Shown here in pieces: positions 42,133 to 50,788 of a stretch of DNA of 64,000 nt (position 1 is its first letter; the number at the start of each line of letters is the position of its first letter). Source of the stretch: an uncultured Roseobacter sp. GTDB taxonomy: Bacteria; Pseudomonadota; Alphaproteobacteria; Rhodobacterales; Rhodobacteraceae. The stretch is taken from NCBI RefSeq assembly GCF_947491795.1, contig NZ_CANLKW010000004.1, forward strand, positions 186,001-250,000. The letters are read 5' to 3'. Made by a program: the position numbers and the translations under genes. A model generated the notes under the pieces. The model saw only the letters and a program-made list of their open reading frames with translations. It did not search any database and was not told where the DNA came from.

Positions 42133-43262
42133 TGAGCGCTACAGATACAGCCCCGCAACGCCCCAGAAGTTTTGCCGACCGGGCGGAACCCTATATCGCA
42201 ATCATCGGCCCTATGGTGATGATCCTCGCTATCCTGCTGTTTATGGGTGTGGTCGAACCGGCCCGGTATTTTCGCCTGAGCAATCTCAACCTTATTCTGC
42301 TGGATGCAGCACTCTATATGCCGATGGCGATGGCGATGACCTTCGTGATCACTCAGCGTGGCATCGATCTGTCTATCGGTTCGATTGCGGCGCTTTCGGG
42401 TATTCTGATGGCTTTCCTGATCAAGCAGTATGATTTCCCCGCTTGGGTCGCTGTGCCCATTGCTCTGACGCTCGGGGCTCTGATGGGCCTGATCAACGGT
42501 CTGATCATTACACGCCTCAAGGTGCCGGACCTGATCGGCACACTGGCGATGGATCTGGTCTATCGCGGGCTGGCGCTTGTGATCGCCAAGGGTCTCGTGC
42601 TCGCGCGGTTCCCGGATCTGATTACTGATATCGGACGCGGGCAGATTCCCGGGTTTATACCCATTCCGGTCGTCATTGGTATTGCCACGATGGTCGGCGG
42701 GTACTTTCTGCTGACGCGCACCTACTTTGGCCGGTATACGATCGCAATCGGCTCCAGTCCTGAATCCGCGGAACTGACGGGCATCTCTGTCAACCGTCAC
42801 AAGGTCTATGCCTATGTGCTGATGGGTGCCGCCGCCGCGCTGGGGGGGCTGATGCTGACAGGTAAACTCAATGCGATCCAGGCCACCTCGGCACCTTACT
42901 TCAACCTTCATGTCATTGCGGCGGTCGTCGTCGGCGGCACCTCGCTCTTTGGCGGGCGCGCCTCGATGGTCGGCTCCTTTGCTGGTGTTCTGCTGCTCTC
43001 GATGATGATCAACGCCCTGGTGACACTGCGCATCGAGTTTTTCTGGCAGTCGGTCGCGTCCGGTGTCGTCATTGTCAGTTCGGTCGCGCTGTATACCTGG
43101 ATGCAAAAGAAAGACCGTGATGGGGCAAAAGGCCTGCTTGCAGGCCTGTCGACCCCGGATGGACAAAAAATGCTGCGGTTTTCTGCAGCGATAATTGGTG
43201 TGCTGATTGCCCTTCTGGCTCTTGGCACGCTTCTGGCCGGAGAGCCCGTACCCAGCGGCTGA
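42132..43262 (+). CDS. Sugar ABC transporter permease (RbsC/FrcC type)
   Basis: A 376-residue membrane protein. The ITQRGIDLSIGSIAALSGIL segment, LINGLIITRLKVPDLIGTLA and the coupling loop YTIAIGSSPESAELTGISVNRHK match RbsC-type permeases, as does GGTSLFGGRASMVGSFAGV. It is longer than RbsC (about 320) because of an N-terminal extension and an extra C-terminal helix (FSAAIIGVLIALLALGTLL). It partners with the single-domain ATPase upstream and the binding protein downstream. Confidence 0.93.
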   Translation: MSATDTAPQRPRSFADRAEPYIAIIGPMVMILAILLFMGVVEPARYFRLSNLNLILLDAALYMPMAMAMTFVITQRGIDLSIGSIAALSGILMAFLIKQYDFPAWVAVPIALTLGALMGLINGLIITRLKVPDLIGTLAMDLVYRGLALVIAKGLVLARFPDLITDIGRGQIPGFIPIPVVIGIATMVGGYFLLTRTYFGRYTIAIGSSPESAELTGISVNRHKVYAYVLMGAAAALGGLMLTGKLNAIQATSAPYFNLHVIAAVVVGGTSLFGGRASMVGSFAGVLLLSMMINALVTLRIEFFWQSVASGVVIVSSVALYTWMQKKDRDGAKGLLAGLSTPDGQKMLRFSAAIIGVLIALLALGTLLAGEPVPSG

Positions 43263-43287
43263 TCCGGTTCGCGCGGGGTGGTGCAAA

Positions 43288-43305
43288 CCGGGCGTGCAAG
43301 CCCGG
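43288..43305 (+). other. Small RNA hairpin between permease and binding-protein genes
   Basis: The arms CCGGGC (43288-43293) and GCCCGG (43300-43305) enclose a 6-base loop. It lies 42 bases upstream of the binding-protein start. It could mark a processing site that stabilises the downstream mRNA; there is no T tract. Confidence 0.35.
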
Positions 43306-43346
43306 CTGCATCAATGTCCCCGCAATTTTCAAAGGGAGGAACTACA

Positions 43347-44492
43347 ATGAAAAAATTACTGACAACCAGCCTGATCGCCACGATTTCTGCGACTGGTATT
43401 GCCTGGGCCGACGGCCATGCAACACTGCCGCTCAGAGAGCTGCCGGGCATCGCGGACCGCGACTACTGGGTACCGGGCGAAGTGAACGCCGAGGGCAAAC
43501 TGGAAGCACTGCAGGCCGTGGTCGGCGCAGATGCTGTTCCCTATGCGGGGACGCTGGATAATCCGGTTCAGATTGCTTTGATTTATCCGTCTGCAGACAC
43601 GTCGGATTTCTGGGCACGTAACTACCTGGCGCTGACAAAACGCCTCGAACAGCTGGGCATCGCCTATGAGACGACAGAATTCGCCAGCCGCCAGATCGAG
43701 CATTCTCTGCAGTCGACTTATGCAAACCAGGTCGAACAGGACGCGGATCTGTATGACTATGTGATCTTTGGTCCGTCAGAACTCGCCATTCAGGCTGACA
43801 ACATCGACAAACTGTCCGGAAATGATGGCTTTGCCACCTATGTCTGGGCATTCCATACACCGATGAAAGAACTGGAAAATCAGCCCGATGCCTGGTTTGA
43901 TTTCTCGTCGGCCGCCGGTGCGCTGACCATGTGTGACTATATGCTCGGCCGTCTGGGCAACGATGTGACAATGGCCATGAACCGCGGCATTCCCGGTATC
44001 ACGGACAATCAGCGTTCAGGTGATTTCAAAGCCTGTGTTGAGGAAAAAGGTGGCTGGACCACTGTCTATGAGCACTATGGCGAGTACCAGCGTGAAGGTG
44101 GTTTTGAAGGCACATCGCTGATTCTGCAGGCCTATCCCGAAGCCAAGATCATCCACAACGCCAACACCGCTATGGCGATGGGCAGCGTTGAGGCGCAGGT
44201 ATCGGTTGGCAAAGAGAAAGAGATCTTCTCCACCGGCTGGGGCGGCACCGGTCTTGAGCTGGACGCGATCCGTCGCGGCGAGCTGGATGCAACGCCAATG
44301 CGCATGGGCGATGATGTTGGTGCTGCCACGGCAGAAGCCATCAAAGCTGACCTCGAAGGCCGTGCAGAAGAGCTTCCGCTCGTCTTCCTGGGCCGCATCA
44401 CGGTTGCACATGATCAGATGAGTGCCGATGAAATCGATGCTCTTGAACAGGAAGCTTTCCGCTTCTCCGGTGTCGGCGCGCTTGAACGCTGA
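43347..44492 (+). CDS. Substrate-binding protein of the second sugar importer
   Basis: A 381-residue periplasmic protein. The ATG at 43347 has an AAAGGGAGGA ribosome site and starts a signal peptide (MKKLLTTSLIATISATGIAW, cut near ADG). The mature chain has PVQIALIYPSADTSDFWARNY and YVIFGPSELAIQADNID, a type I periplasmic-binding fold. It is longer than RbsB (about 270 mature) and recalls LuxP-like members. Note the insertion LPGIADRDYWVPGEVNAEG before the first strand. The ligand is unknown. An intrinsic terminator follows, so this gene probably gives more transcript than those after it. Confidence 0.88.
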   Translation: MKKLLTTSLIATISATGIAWADGHATLPLRELPGIADRDYWVPGEVNAEGKLEALQAVVGADAVPYAGTLDNPVQIALIYPSADTSDFWARNYLALTKRLEQLGIAYETTEFASRQIEHSLQSTYANQVEQDADLYDYVIFGPSELAIQADNIDKLSGNDGFATYVWAFHTPMKELENQPDAWFDFSSAAGALTMCDYMLGRLGNDVTMAMNRGIPGITDNQRSGDFKACVEEKGGWTTVYEHYGEYQREGGFEGTSLILQAYPEAKIIHNANTAMAMGSVEAQVSVGKEKEIFSTGWGGTGLELDAIRRGELDATPMRMGDDVGAATAEAIKADLEGRAEELPLVFLGRITVAHDQMSADEIDALEQEAFRFSGVGALER

Positions 44493-44502
44493 ACCAGGAT
44501 CA

Positions 44503-44529
44503 GGCGCCGGTCGCACCGGCGCCTTTTTT
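44503..44529 (+). terminator. Intrinsic terminator/attenuator after the second binding-protein gene
   Basis: An 8-base stem, GGCGCCGG (44503-44510) and CCGGCGCC (44516-44523), with a 5-base loop, is followed at once by six T residues (44524-44529). The downstream SMP-30 gene has its own ribosome site but no evident promoter, so partial read-through is likely. Confidence 0.8.
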
Positions 44530-44587
44530 ATTGTAACGATAGCCGCACGGCGGGTTTTTCCGCGGTGCGGCCAAAGGAGACAGTGAG

Positions 44588-45508
44588 ATGTTCGGGGTGA
44601 TCGAGGGCACAGGATTTGAAGAGCTGGCACCGGAATTTGGCGAATGCCTGATTGGTCATGCGAGGGTCGAACGCCTCTGGACGGGCGCGCGGTGGTCAGA
44701 AGGCCCTGTCTGGTTTGCAGCCGGAAGATACCTTGTCTGGTCAGACATTCCCAACAACCGCATGATGCGCTGGGACGAAACCGACGGATCGGTTTCGGTA
44801 TTCCGCCAGCCTTCCAATAACTCAAACGGCAATACCATCGACGGACAGGGGCGTATGGTCACCTGCGAGCATCTTGCACGGCGCATCACGCGCACAGAGC
44901 ATGATGGCAGCGTTACAGTGATCGCCGACAGTTTTGAAGGCAAACGCCTGAATTCCCCGAACGATGTGGTGGTCAGATCGGATGGTACGATCTGGTTCAC
45001 AGACCCGTCTTACGGCATCCTCATGGACTATGAAGGCGACCGAGCGGAGAGTGAAATCGGGGCCTGCCACGTCTATTGTGTGAACCCGGCGACCGGCGAC
45101 ATCCGCATTGTCGCCGACGACTACGTAAAACCGAACGGGCTGGCGTTTTCGCCGGATGAAAGCGCGCTTTATATCGCGGACACGGGCATTACACATGATG
45201 CGGATGGCCCAAAACATATCCGCCGGCATGCAGTGGCGGCTGACAACACGCTGTCGGGTGGCGAAATCATCGCGGAATGCACGGCGGGCGTTTTTGATGG
45301 TTTCCGCTTTGATCGTGACGGGCGCATCTGGACCTCGGCTGCTGACGGGGTGCACTGCCTGAATGCCAGCGGCGACCTGATCGGCAAGGTTCTCATTCCC
45401 GAGATGGTGGCAAACGTCTGCTTTGGCGGTTCGAAACTCAACCGGCTTTTCATCTGTGGCACAACCTCGCTTTATTCCGTGTATCTGAATGTGAACGGTG
45501 CACGCTGA
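44588..45508 (+). CDS. SMP-30/gluconolactonase family lactonase
   Basis: A 306-residue six-bladed beta-propeller protein. Metal-site residues are visible: E38 in the SEGPVW motif, the Asn in SPNDVVV and KPNGLAF, and the Asp in a later DGFRFDRDG-type turn. It has no signal peptide, so it acts in the cytoplasm. It hydrolyses sugar lactones (for example glucono- or galactono-lactone) to the free aldonic acid. An AAAGGAGA ribosome site precedes the ATG. It overlaps the GlcG-like gene by one base. A lactonase here implies that an imported sugar is oxidised at C1, or that lactones are taken up directly. Confidence 0.92.
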   Translation: MFGVIEGTGFEELAPEFGECLIGHARVERLWTGARWSEGPVWFAAGRYLVWSDIPNNRMMRWDETDGSVSVFRQPSNNSNGNTIDGQGRMVTCEHLARRITRTEHDGSVTVIADSFEGKRLNSPNDVVVRSDGTIWFTDPSYGILMDYEGDRAESEIGACHVYCVNPATGDIRIVADDYVKPNGLAFSPDESALYIADTGITHDADGPKHIRRHAVAADNTLSGGEIIAECTAGVFDGFRFDRDGRIWTSAADGVHCLNASGDLIGKVLIPEMVANVCFGGSKLNRLFICGTTSLYSVYLNVNGAR

Positions 45509-45924
45509 TGGCATTTACAACACAAAGCACGGTTCTGACCCACGCCGGGGTGCTCGCGATGCTTCAGGCAGGCGTGCGCAAAGCCGAAGAGATCGAGCAG
45601 CCACAGTGCATCGTCATCGTTGATGCCAGCGGCGAGGTGCTGGGTGAAATCCGCATGACCGGAGCCAAGTTTCTCAGCCGAAAAAGTGCGCGCTCAAAAG
45701 CACGCACAGCGGCTTCCATCGGGGGCGCTACAACCGCTATTCCCGAAGCGGTCAGACCTGCGATTGCCGCCGCGACCAAAGGTGAAATGACCGGCCTTGG
45801 TGGCGGGCTTCCCATTCGCATGGGCGGCGTATTGCTGGGTGGTATCGGCGTAGGGTCAGGCAGTCCGGATCAGGACCTGGCAGTTGCCGGCGCTGCGCTG
45901 GAAGCCATAGGTGCAGACACCTGA
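45508..45924 (+). CDS. GlcG/HbpS family protein
   Basis: A 138-residue protein of the GlcG/HbpS (DUF336) family: CIVIVDASGEVLGEIRMTGA, then the SRKSARSKARTAAS helix and the glycine-rich GLGGGLPIRMGGVLLGGIGVGSGSPDQD. It has no signal peptide. HbpS of Streptomyces binds haem and extracytoplasmic sensor kinases; GlcG lies in glycolate operons and its role is unknown. Proteins of this family often sit in operons for hydroxy-acid or polyol use, as here. It lies between the lactonase and a hydroxyacid dehydrogenase gene, perhaps assisting one of the enzymes. Confidence 0.88.
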   Translation: MAFTTQSTVLTHAGVLAMLQAGVRKAEEIEQPQCIVIVDASGEVLGEIRMTGAKFLSRKSARSKARTAASIGGATTAIPEAVRPAIAAATKGEMTGLGGGLPIRMGGVLLGGIGVGSGSPDQDLAVAGAALEAIGADT

Positions 45925-45952
45925 CCGCAAATCGACGAATTGGAGAACAGGA

Positions 45953-46840
45953 ATGAGCGAACGGATCGCACTGATAGGTGCCGGCGCGATGGGGGGTGCC
46001 ATCGGCACGCGGTTGCTGGAAACAGGTAACGAGCTTGCCGTGTTTGACCTCGATGCAGAAAAGGTCGCCGTTCTTGTGGAAAAAGGCGCAGTTGCCGCGG
46101 CGAGCGCGTCAGTGGCGGCATCAGAGGCCGACTTTGTCATCACCAGCCTGAATGCGGCACATATTGTGGATCGCGCTGTCTTTGGCGCGGGCGGTATTTC
46201 GGAGGGCGCGCGGCCCGGTACAGTAATCATCGACATGTCATCCATCGCACCGGATGCCACGCGCGATCTGGCCGAAAGGGCCGCGGAAAAGGGATTGATG
46301 TGGGTGGACAGCCCCTTGTCAGGCGGCGCGCCCAAAGCCCTGACCGGCGATTTGACGCTGATGGCGGGCGGGGAGGCAGAGGCAGTGGAAAAGGCGCACC
46401 GAGCGCTCCGCCATGTCGCATCCAACTATACTCATATGGGCCCGCCTGGGGCAGGACAGACAACGAAACTGATCAATCAGGTACTTTGTGGACTTGGATT
46501 TCTGGCGGTGGCCGAAGCCACCCAGCTGGCGCTCGATGCCGGAGTGGATGCGGAAAAAATCCCGCAGGCTCTGAAAGGGGGACGCGCAGACAGCGCCTTG
46601 CTACAGGAATACCTGCCGCGCTTTGCAACAAAAGATTATCGCCGTACCGGCCGGATCGATAATATGGTCAAAGACCTGAATGCAGTACAGGATCTGGCAC
46701 GGGCCACCGGCACGTCAATGCCGATGACCGCGCTCTGCGCCGAGGTGCACAGGATGTTGACGGCAGCTGGCCTGGGAGGCGAGGATCAGGCCGCCGTCAT
46801 GGAGTTCTTCAGCGGCGCAAAAGAGGAGATCACGGGGTGA
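45953..46840 (+). CDS. 3-hydroxyisobutyrate dehydrogenase/tartronate semialdehyde reductase family protein
   Basis: A 295-residue beta-hydroxyacid dehydrogenase from the ATG at 45953 (TGGAGAACAGGA ribosome site). The cofactor motif is GAGAMGGAIG (about 8-17), the substrate motif is DSPLSGGAPKALTGDLTLMAGG, and the catalytic Lys is in GAGQTTKLINQVL. The D of VFDLDAEK at the end of strand 2 suggests NAD preference. GarR-like (2-hydroxy-3-oxopropionate reductase), L-threonate dehydrogenase or sulfolactaldehyde-type activity are all possible. It is co-transcribed with the lactonase and importer genes, supporting a sugar-acid role. Confidence 0.88.
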   Translation: MSERIALIGAGAMGGAIGTRLLETGNELAVFDLDAEKVAVLVEKGAVAAASASVAASEADFVITSLNAAHIVDRAVFGAGGISEGARPGTVIIDMSSIAPDATRDLAERAAEKGLMWVDSPLSGGAPKALTGDLTLMAGGEAEAVEKAHRALRHVASNYTHMGPPGAGQTTKLINQVLCGLGFLAVAEATQLALDAGVDAEKIPQALKGGRADSALLQEYLPRFATKDYRRTGRIDNMVKDLNAVQDLARATGTSMPMTALCAEVHRMLTAAGLGGEDQAAVMEFFSGAKEEITG

Positions 46841-46883
46841 CGGGGCCGATCCTTTTACGGGCCAGGGGAAATGGAGCGGCTGT

Positions 46884-47891
46884 TTGACGGCTCCTGTAAC
46901 CATGCGTGACGTGGCCCGCGAAGTCGGGGTTTCACCGATGACTGTGTCCCGCGCCTTGCGGGGAGATGGTACCGTCAGCCAGAAAACCCGCGACACGATC
47001 CGCGCCGCCGCTGACCGCTTGGGATATGTATACGATACGACGGCTCAGGCATTCCGCGCGCAAAAGAGCGGTTTTGTGGCCGTCACGCTGCCCTCCATCG
47101 ACAATGCCAACTTTGCGGCTACGCATCGCGGACTGACAGAGGTGCTGTCCGAAACAGGGCTACAGATCCTGCTGGGAAGTACGAACTATTCCGTCGACGC
47201 CGAAGAACGCATCGTTCGGCAACTGCTCGAGCGCAAACCCGAAGCCATCATCCTCACCGGTGGGCATCACTCACCGGGAACCCGTGCCTTGTTGCGGGCA
47301 CGCGATATTCCCGTGGTGGAAATGTGGGATCTGCCCGAAGCTCCGTTGCAGCACACTGTGGGTTTCTCAAACCCCGATGCCATGACCGGCATTGTGGAAC
47401 AACTGGCCGCCTCAGGGCGTCGTCGCCTCGCCTTTCTCGGTGCCGAAGGCGAGAGTGACCGACGGGGTGCAGAACGCTGCCGGGGCGTGATCGGGGCCGC
47501 TCAGCGTCTGGGTCTTCCCACGGTAGAGGTTCTGAGCATCGGACCTGCGCCGGTTTCGATGTCCGAAGGCGCACAGGCGGTGGCTGATATGGCCGACCGT
47601 TTGCCCGAATTTGACGCGCTGGTCTGTGTCTCTGACACGGTGGCTTTCGGCGCATTGACGGCATGTCAGCGACGCGGTGTTTCTGTCCCGGGTGATATTG
47701 CCATAACGGGGTTTGGCGCTTTTGAAATTGCGGCGGTGTCCTGTCCTGCACTGACAACCGTGGATGTGTTTGCCTACGATATCGGTGTTGCCGCCGGGGG
47801 CCTGATCACCAATGTGCTGGCCGATCCGGCTGGCAAAGACGCCGTTGTTGTCGAAACGGCGGTCCAGATCCGTCCTGGCGAAACGTCTTAG
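46884..47891 (+). CDS. LacI family transcriptional regulator (end of the importer operon)
   Basis: A 335-residue protein. The TTG start at 46884 has a GGAG ribosome site 7 bases upstream; an in-frame ATG at 46902 is the alternative. The DNA-binding part is VTMRDVAREVGVSPMTVSRAL with the hinge LGYVYDTTAQAFRAQ. The effector domain begins GFVAVTLPSIDNANFAATH. It resembles the GntR-like LacI protein at 36508 (both have VPVVEMWDLPEAP/IPVVEIWDLNSSP in the effector core), so the island has two related repressors. It is the last gene before the terminator at 47907. Confidence 0.92.
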   Translation: MTAPVTMRDVAREVGVSPMTVSRALRGDGTVSQKTRDTIRAAADRLGYVYDTTAQAFRAQKSGFVAVTLPSIDNANFAATHRGLTEVLSETGLQILLGSTNYSVDAEERIVRQLLERKPEAIILTGGHHSPGTRALLRARDIPVVEMWDLPEAPLQHTVGFSNPDAMTGIVEQLAASGRRRLAFLGAEGESDRRGAERCRGVIGAAQRLGLPTVEVLSIGPAPVSMSEGAQAVADMADRLPEFDALVCVSDTVAFGALTACQRRGVSVPGDIAITGFGAFEIAAVSCPALTTVDVFAYDIGVAAGGLITNVLADPAGKDAVVVETAVQIRPGETS

Positions 47892-47906
47892 ACGCCCCAC
47901 GAAAAA

Positions 47907-47941
47907 CGGCCCGGGAACATCGCCCGGGCCGCCATTTTTTT
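47907..47941. terminator. Bidirectional intrinsic terminator between lacI and the BCCT gene
   Basis: A 9-base stem, CGGCCCGGG (47907-47915) and CCCGGGCCG (47923-47931), with a 7-base loop. On the plus strand seven T residues follow (47935-47941). On the minus strand the five A residues at 47902-47906 give a U tract. It can end both converging transcripts. Confidence 0.9.
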
Positions 47942-47951
47942 CTGCCAGAGA

Positions 47952-49658
47952 TTACTCGGCAGGTGTGGCTTCTGCATCTGCAAGCGTCGCAACACCGGCA
48001 GCTTCGCGGCGGCCGTCATTCCAGATCGCTTTGATCAGTGCCACGCACATCAGAACCATAACGACCGAGAAGGGCAGCGCACCGATCACCATCGCTGTCT
48101 GGATGGCGGATGTCCCACCGGACAACAGCAGACCTCCGACAACAAGCCCGAGTGCTGCACCCCAGAAGAGGATGTGTGGACGGGCTTTTGGGCCTTCATC
48201 ACCCGCTGCGTTGATCGTGTTCACGATCAGAACAGCCGAGTCAGCTGACGTAACAAGGAACGTCATCAGAAGGACCACGATCAGAACAGCCATACCCCAG
48301 GAGAGTATTTCTGCGATCGGCGCGAGCATGAACTCTGTCATCGCAAAAATCTTGTCGCCGTTTCCGGCATCAAAGATCACCCCATTCGCACCGCCGTTCA
48401 GTTCCAGATCGATGGCTGTACCACCGGCCCAGGAGAACCACACCATGCACATCAGGCCAGGCACGATCATCGCACCCAGAACGAATTCACGGATGCTGCG
48501 ACCACGCGAGATACGCGCAAGGAACAGACCAACAAATGGTGCAAATGCAATCCACCAGGCCCAGTAGAACACAGGCCACCAGCCCTGCCACTGTGCCAGC
48601 AGGAAGGCTTCTGAACCTTCGACGCCGTCAGAGCGGTAGACGTTAAAGCTCAGCCACGGCAGCGCCAGCAGGTAATCCCACAGGCCCACAAACATCGCGG
48701 TCAGACCGAACCAGGTCGCCCCAAAGATGATGAAGAAGCCCAGCAGAACAATTGACAGAACCATGTTGATGTTCGACAGCCACTTGATGCCTTTGCCAAC
48801 ACCTGAGAGTGCCGACAGTGTGGAGGCGCCCATGATAAAGAGCAGCGCGACAACGATACCAACGAAATTCACCGTACCTGCGATGCTGGCACCAGCCGCA
48901 TCAACCGCGCCCTCTGCGTGTACCAGGCCGGGAACGCCGATCCGGGTCAGACCCGCAACAAACTGATCAACGCCAAAGCCCAGTGTCTGTGCGACGCCGA
49001 GGATGGTGGCAACGACCGCTACGATATCAATCAGGTGTCCCAGCTTGCCGGACAGGGCCCGACCGAACAGGGGTGTCAGGGCCGACCGGATCGTCAGCGG
49101 AAGACCACGGCGGTAGCTGAAAAAGGCAAGTGCAAGACCGATAACAGCATAGCATGCCCAGGCACCTGCACCCCAGTGCAGGAAGGACCAGACATAGGCG
49201 TTTCGCACGTTGTCTTCGCCTGCCGCTGTCGCCAGTCCCTGGATCACCTGTGGGTTATTCTGGAAGTGGGCCACCGGTTCCGCGACGGCCCATGTCAGCA
49301 TGCCCACGCCGATACCGGCGCCGAACATCATGGAAAACCACGAGAAATTTGAAAACTCAGGCTTGTCGTCATCAAGGCCAAGCTTCATGCGAGCGGAAGT
49401 AGGCCATACGGCGAGCCCGATACAGACGATCACGAAAAGTGCAACTGTCCAGATGTACCATGCCGCAGCATTTTTGAGGATGACACTGTTCAGCTCGCTG
49501 AGCACGCGACCTGATTGCGTGGGCCAGAAGATACACCAGACGACGAGTACGCTGATGATGACCTTACTGACGACCGTTACGTCGACGCTGAACCCCCGAT
49601 AAAACCCCTTGTCGGCGGTTTTGATCGGCAGATCCATTAGTGGTGGTTCAATTGCCAT
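47952..49658 (-). CDS. BCCT family betaine/carnitine/choline-type transporter
   Basis: A 568-residue membrane protein with about 12 helices. The ATG at 49658 has an AAGGAGAAG ribosome site; the frame extends upstream without similarity. Family motifs are MFGAGIGVGMLTWAVAEPVAHF (the glycine-rich stretch of helix 3, where Trp and Glu-Pro are conserved) and WAWWIAFAPFVGLFLARISR with RGRSIREF, the Trp-rich substrate site and following arginine loop. Substrates of BCCT carriers include glycine betaine, choline, carnitine and DMSP, all common in marine Rhodobacterales. It is divergent from a LysR gene with a LysR-type box between them. Confidence 0.95.
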   Translation of the reverse strand: MAIEPPLMDLPIKTADKGFYRGFSVDVTVVSKVIISVLVVWCIFWPTQSGRVLSELNSVILKNAAAWYIWTVALFVIVCIGLAVWPTSARMKLGLDDDKPEFSNFSWFSMMFGAGIGVGMLTWAVAEPVAHFQNNPQVIQGLATAAGEDNVRNAYVWSFLHWGAGAWACYAVIGLALAFFSYRRGLPLTIRSALTPLFGRALSGKLGHLIDIVAVVATILGVAQTLGFGVDQFVAGLTRIGVPGLVHAEGAVDAAGASIAGTVNFVGIVVALLFIMGASTLSALSGVGKGIKWLSNINMVLSIVLLGFFIIFGATWFGLTAMFVGLWDYLLALPWLSFNVYRSDGVEGSEAFLLAQWQGWWPVFYWAWWIAFAPFVGLFLARISRGRSIREFVLGAMIVPGLMCMVWFSWAGGTAIDLELNGGANGVIFDAGNGDKIFAMTEFMLAPIAEILSWGMAVLIVVLLMTFLVTSADSAVLIVNTINAAGDEGPKARPHILFWGAALGLVVGGLLLSGGTSAIQTAMVIGALPFSVVMVLMCVALIKAIWNDGRREAAGVATLADAEATPAE

Positions 49659-49807
49659 TATTATCTTCTCCTTGTTGGCTTTCTGACAGTTCCCCAGCGT
49701 ACGGTGCCGGATTGCAGATTTTTTAATCAAGTGAAGCACATCGCCGCTGATAAAGGAACAACTGCTTCCTCAATTCAGCCTATATCATTAATCCTGTTTG
49801 ATAAGTG

Positions 49808-49830
49808 GAAACTTTGCTTACTATAGTTTC
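49808..49830. promoter_or_regulatory. LysR-type operator (T-N11-A box) between BCCT and LysR genes
   Basis: GAAACT (49808-49813) and AGTTTC (49825-49830) are perfect 6-base inverted arms with exactly 11 bases between, the textbook LysR recognition geometry. The right arm ends 19 bases before the LysR start. A further direct GGAAAC copy lies at 49838-49843. It could serve both autoregulation and control of the divergent transporter. Confidence 0.75.
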
Positions 49831-49849
49831 ATAAAAAGGAAACCTTGGT

Positions 49850-50788
49850 TTGGCGAAACGCGCACTGCTCAGACGGTTGGGTGATGTTGATATCCGATTG
49901 ATCCGGATTTTTGTCGCTGTGACAGAGTGCGGTGGTTTCGCCGCATCCGAGTTGGAGCTGAACATCGGGCGCTCGACCATTTCGAGGCATATCGCGGATC
50001 TTGAGCAGCGCCTGGGTTTGCGGCTTTGCAACCGTGGGCCATCCGGATTTTCGCTGACGGCGGAAGGAGAGCGTGTTCTGCTGTCTGCGCGCCGACTGCT
50101 CGGCTCCCTGGACGGATTTCAAACTGAAGTTGATGAAATTCATCAGACGCTCACTGGCACACTGCGGCTTGGCCTTTTTGATCAGTCCACGACAAACCCC
50201 GACGCGCATCTGGACGAGGCGATCCGCCTGTTTGATCGTTCTGCACCTGAAGTGACCCTCGAAATTGCACTGCATGCGCCGAACGTTTTGGAGGCGCAGG
50301 TCGTGGAGGGATCTCTCGATCTTGCGATTGTCCCGATACATCGCAAGTCGGCGTCACTCGTTTACCAGCCGCTTTATGATGAATTCATGACCCTCTATTG
50401 CGGCAGGGGGCACCCGTTGTTCGACAATCCACCTTCAGACAATGAGGTGCCGGACCTGAGTGCATGGAAATATGCGGGCTTTGGATTCAATTCGCCAAAC
50501 CTGATCGCGGGCCAAAAGCTTGGATTACGCCGTGCTGCGCGGGTTCAGGAAGAAGAGGCTCTGTCCCTGCTGATCCAGTCCGGGTGTTATCTGGGGTACC
50601 TGGCGGATCATGTTGCGGCAACGTTTCTCGCCAACAAAAGTGTCCGGCCAATCGCGCCAGAGCACTCTGCTTATGCCAGCAGGTTTTCGGCCATTACGCG
50701 CAAACAACCAGAGCCCGACCGCAAAACGCAGGAGTTTCTGCGCTGTCTGGGCGTGGCGCATGCAGAAAACACGCGTGGTACGAGATGA
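49850..50788 (+). CDS. LysR family transcriptional regulator
   Basis: A 312-residue protein starting at a TTG (49850) with an AAAGGAAA ribosome site. The winged HTH (about residues 14-70) includes DIRLIRIFVAVTECGGFAAS and IGRSTISRHIADLEQRLGLRL. The effector domain starts LTGTLRLGLFDQSTTNPDAH, with GSLDLAIVPIHRKS after it. It is divergent from the BCCT transporter and is the best candidate to control it through the box at 49808-49830. The DNA methyltransferase gene lies 131 bases downstream and appears unrelated. Confidence 0.92.
   Translation: MAKRALLRRLGDVDIRLIRIFVAVTECGGFAASELELNIGRSTISRHIADLEQRLGLRLCNRGPSGFSLTAEGERVLLSARRLLGSLDGFQTEVDEIHQTLTGTLRLGLFDQSTTNPDAHLDEAIRLFDRSAPEVTLEIALHAPNVLEAQVVEGSLDLAIVPIHRKSASLVYQPLYDEFMTLYCGRGHPLFDNPPSDNEVPDLSAWKYAGFGFNSPNLIAGQKLGLRRAARVQEEEALSLLIQSGCYLGYLADHVAATFLANKSVRPIAPEHSAYASRFSAITRKQPEPDRKTQEFLRCLGVAHAENTRGTR

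Noticed and set aside
42036..43286. A 416-codon minus-strand open frame opposite the second importer's permease
   Set aside because: Very hydrophilic His/Arg/Gln/Asp-rich translation mirroring the hydrophobic permease on the other strand; no family resemblance or ribosome site.
44543..44570. Imperfect GC hairpin just before the SMP-30 ribosome site, considered as a riboswitch or second terminator
   Set aside because: The stem has central mismatches and the T run lies in the loop, not after the stem; no known riboswitch consensus.
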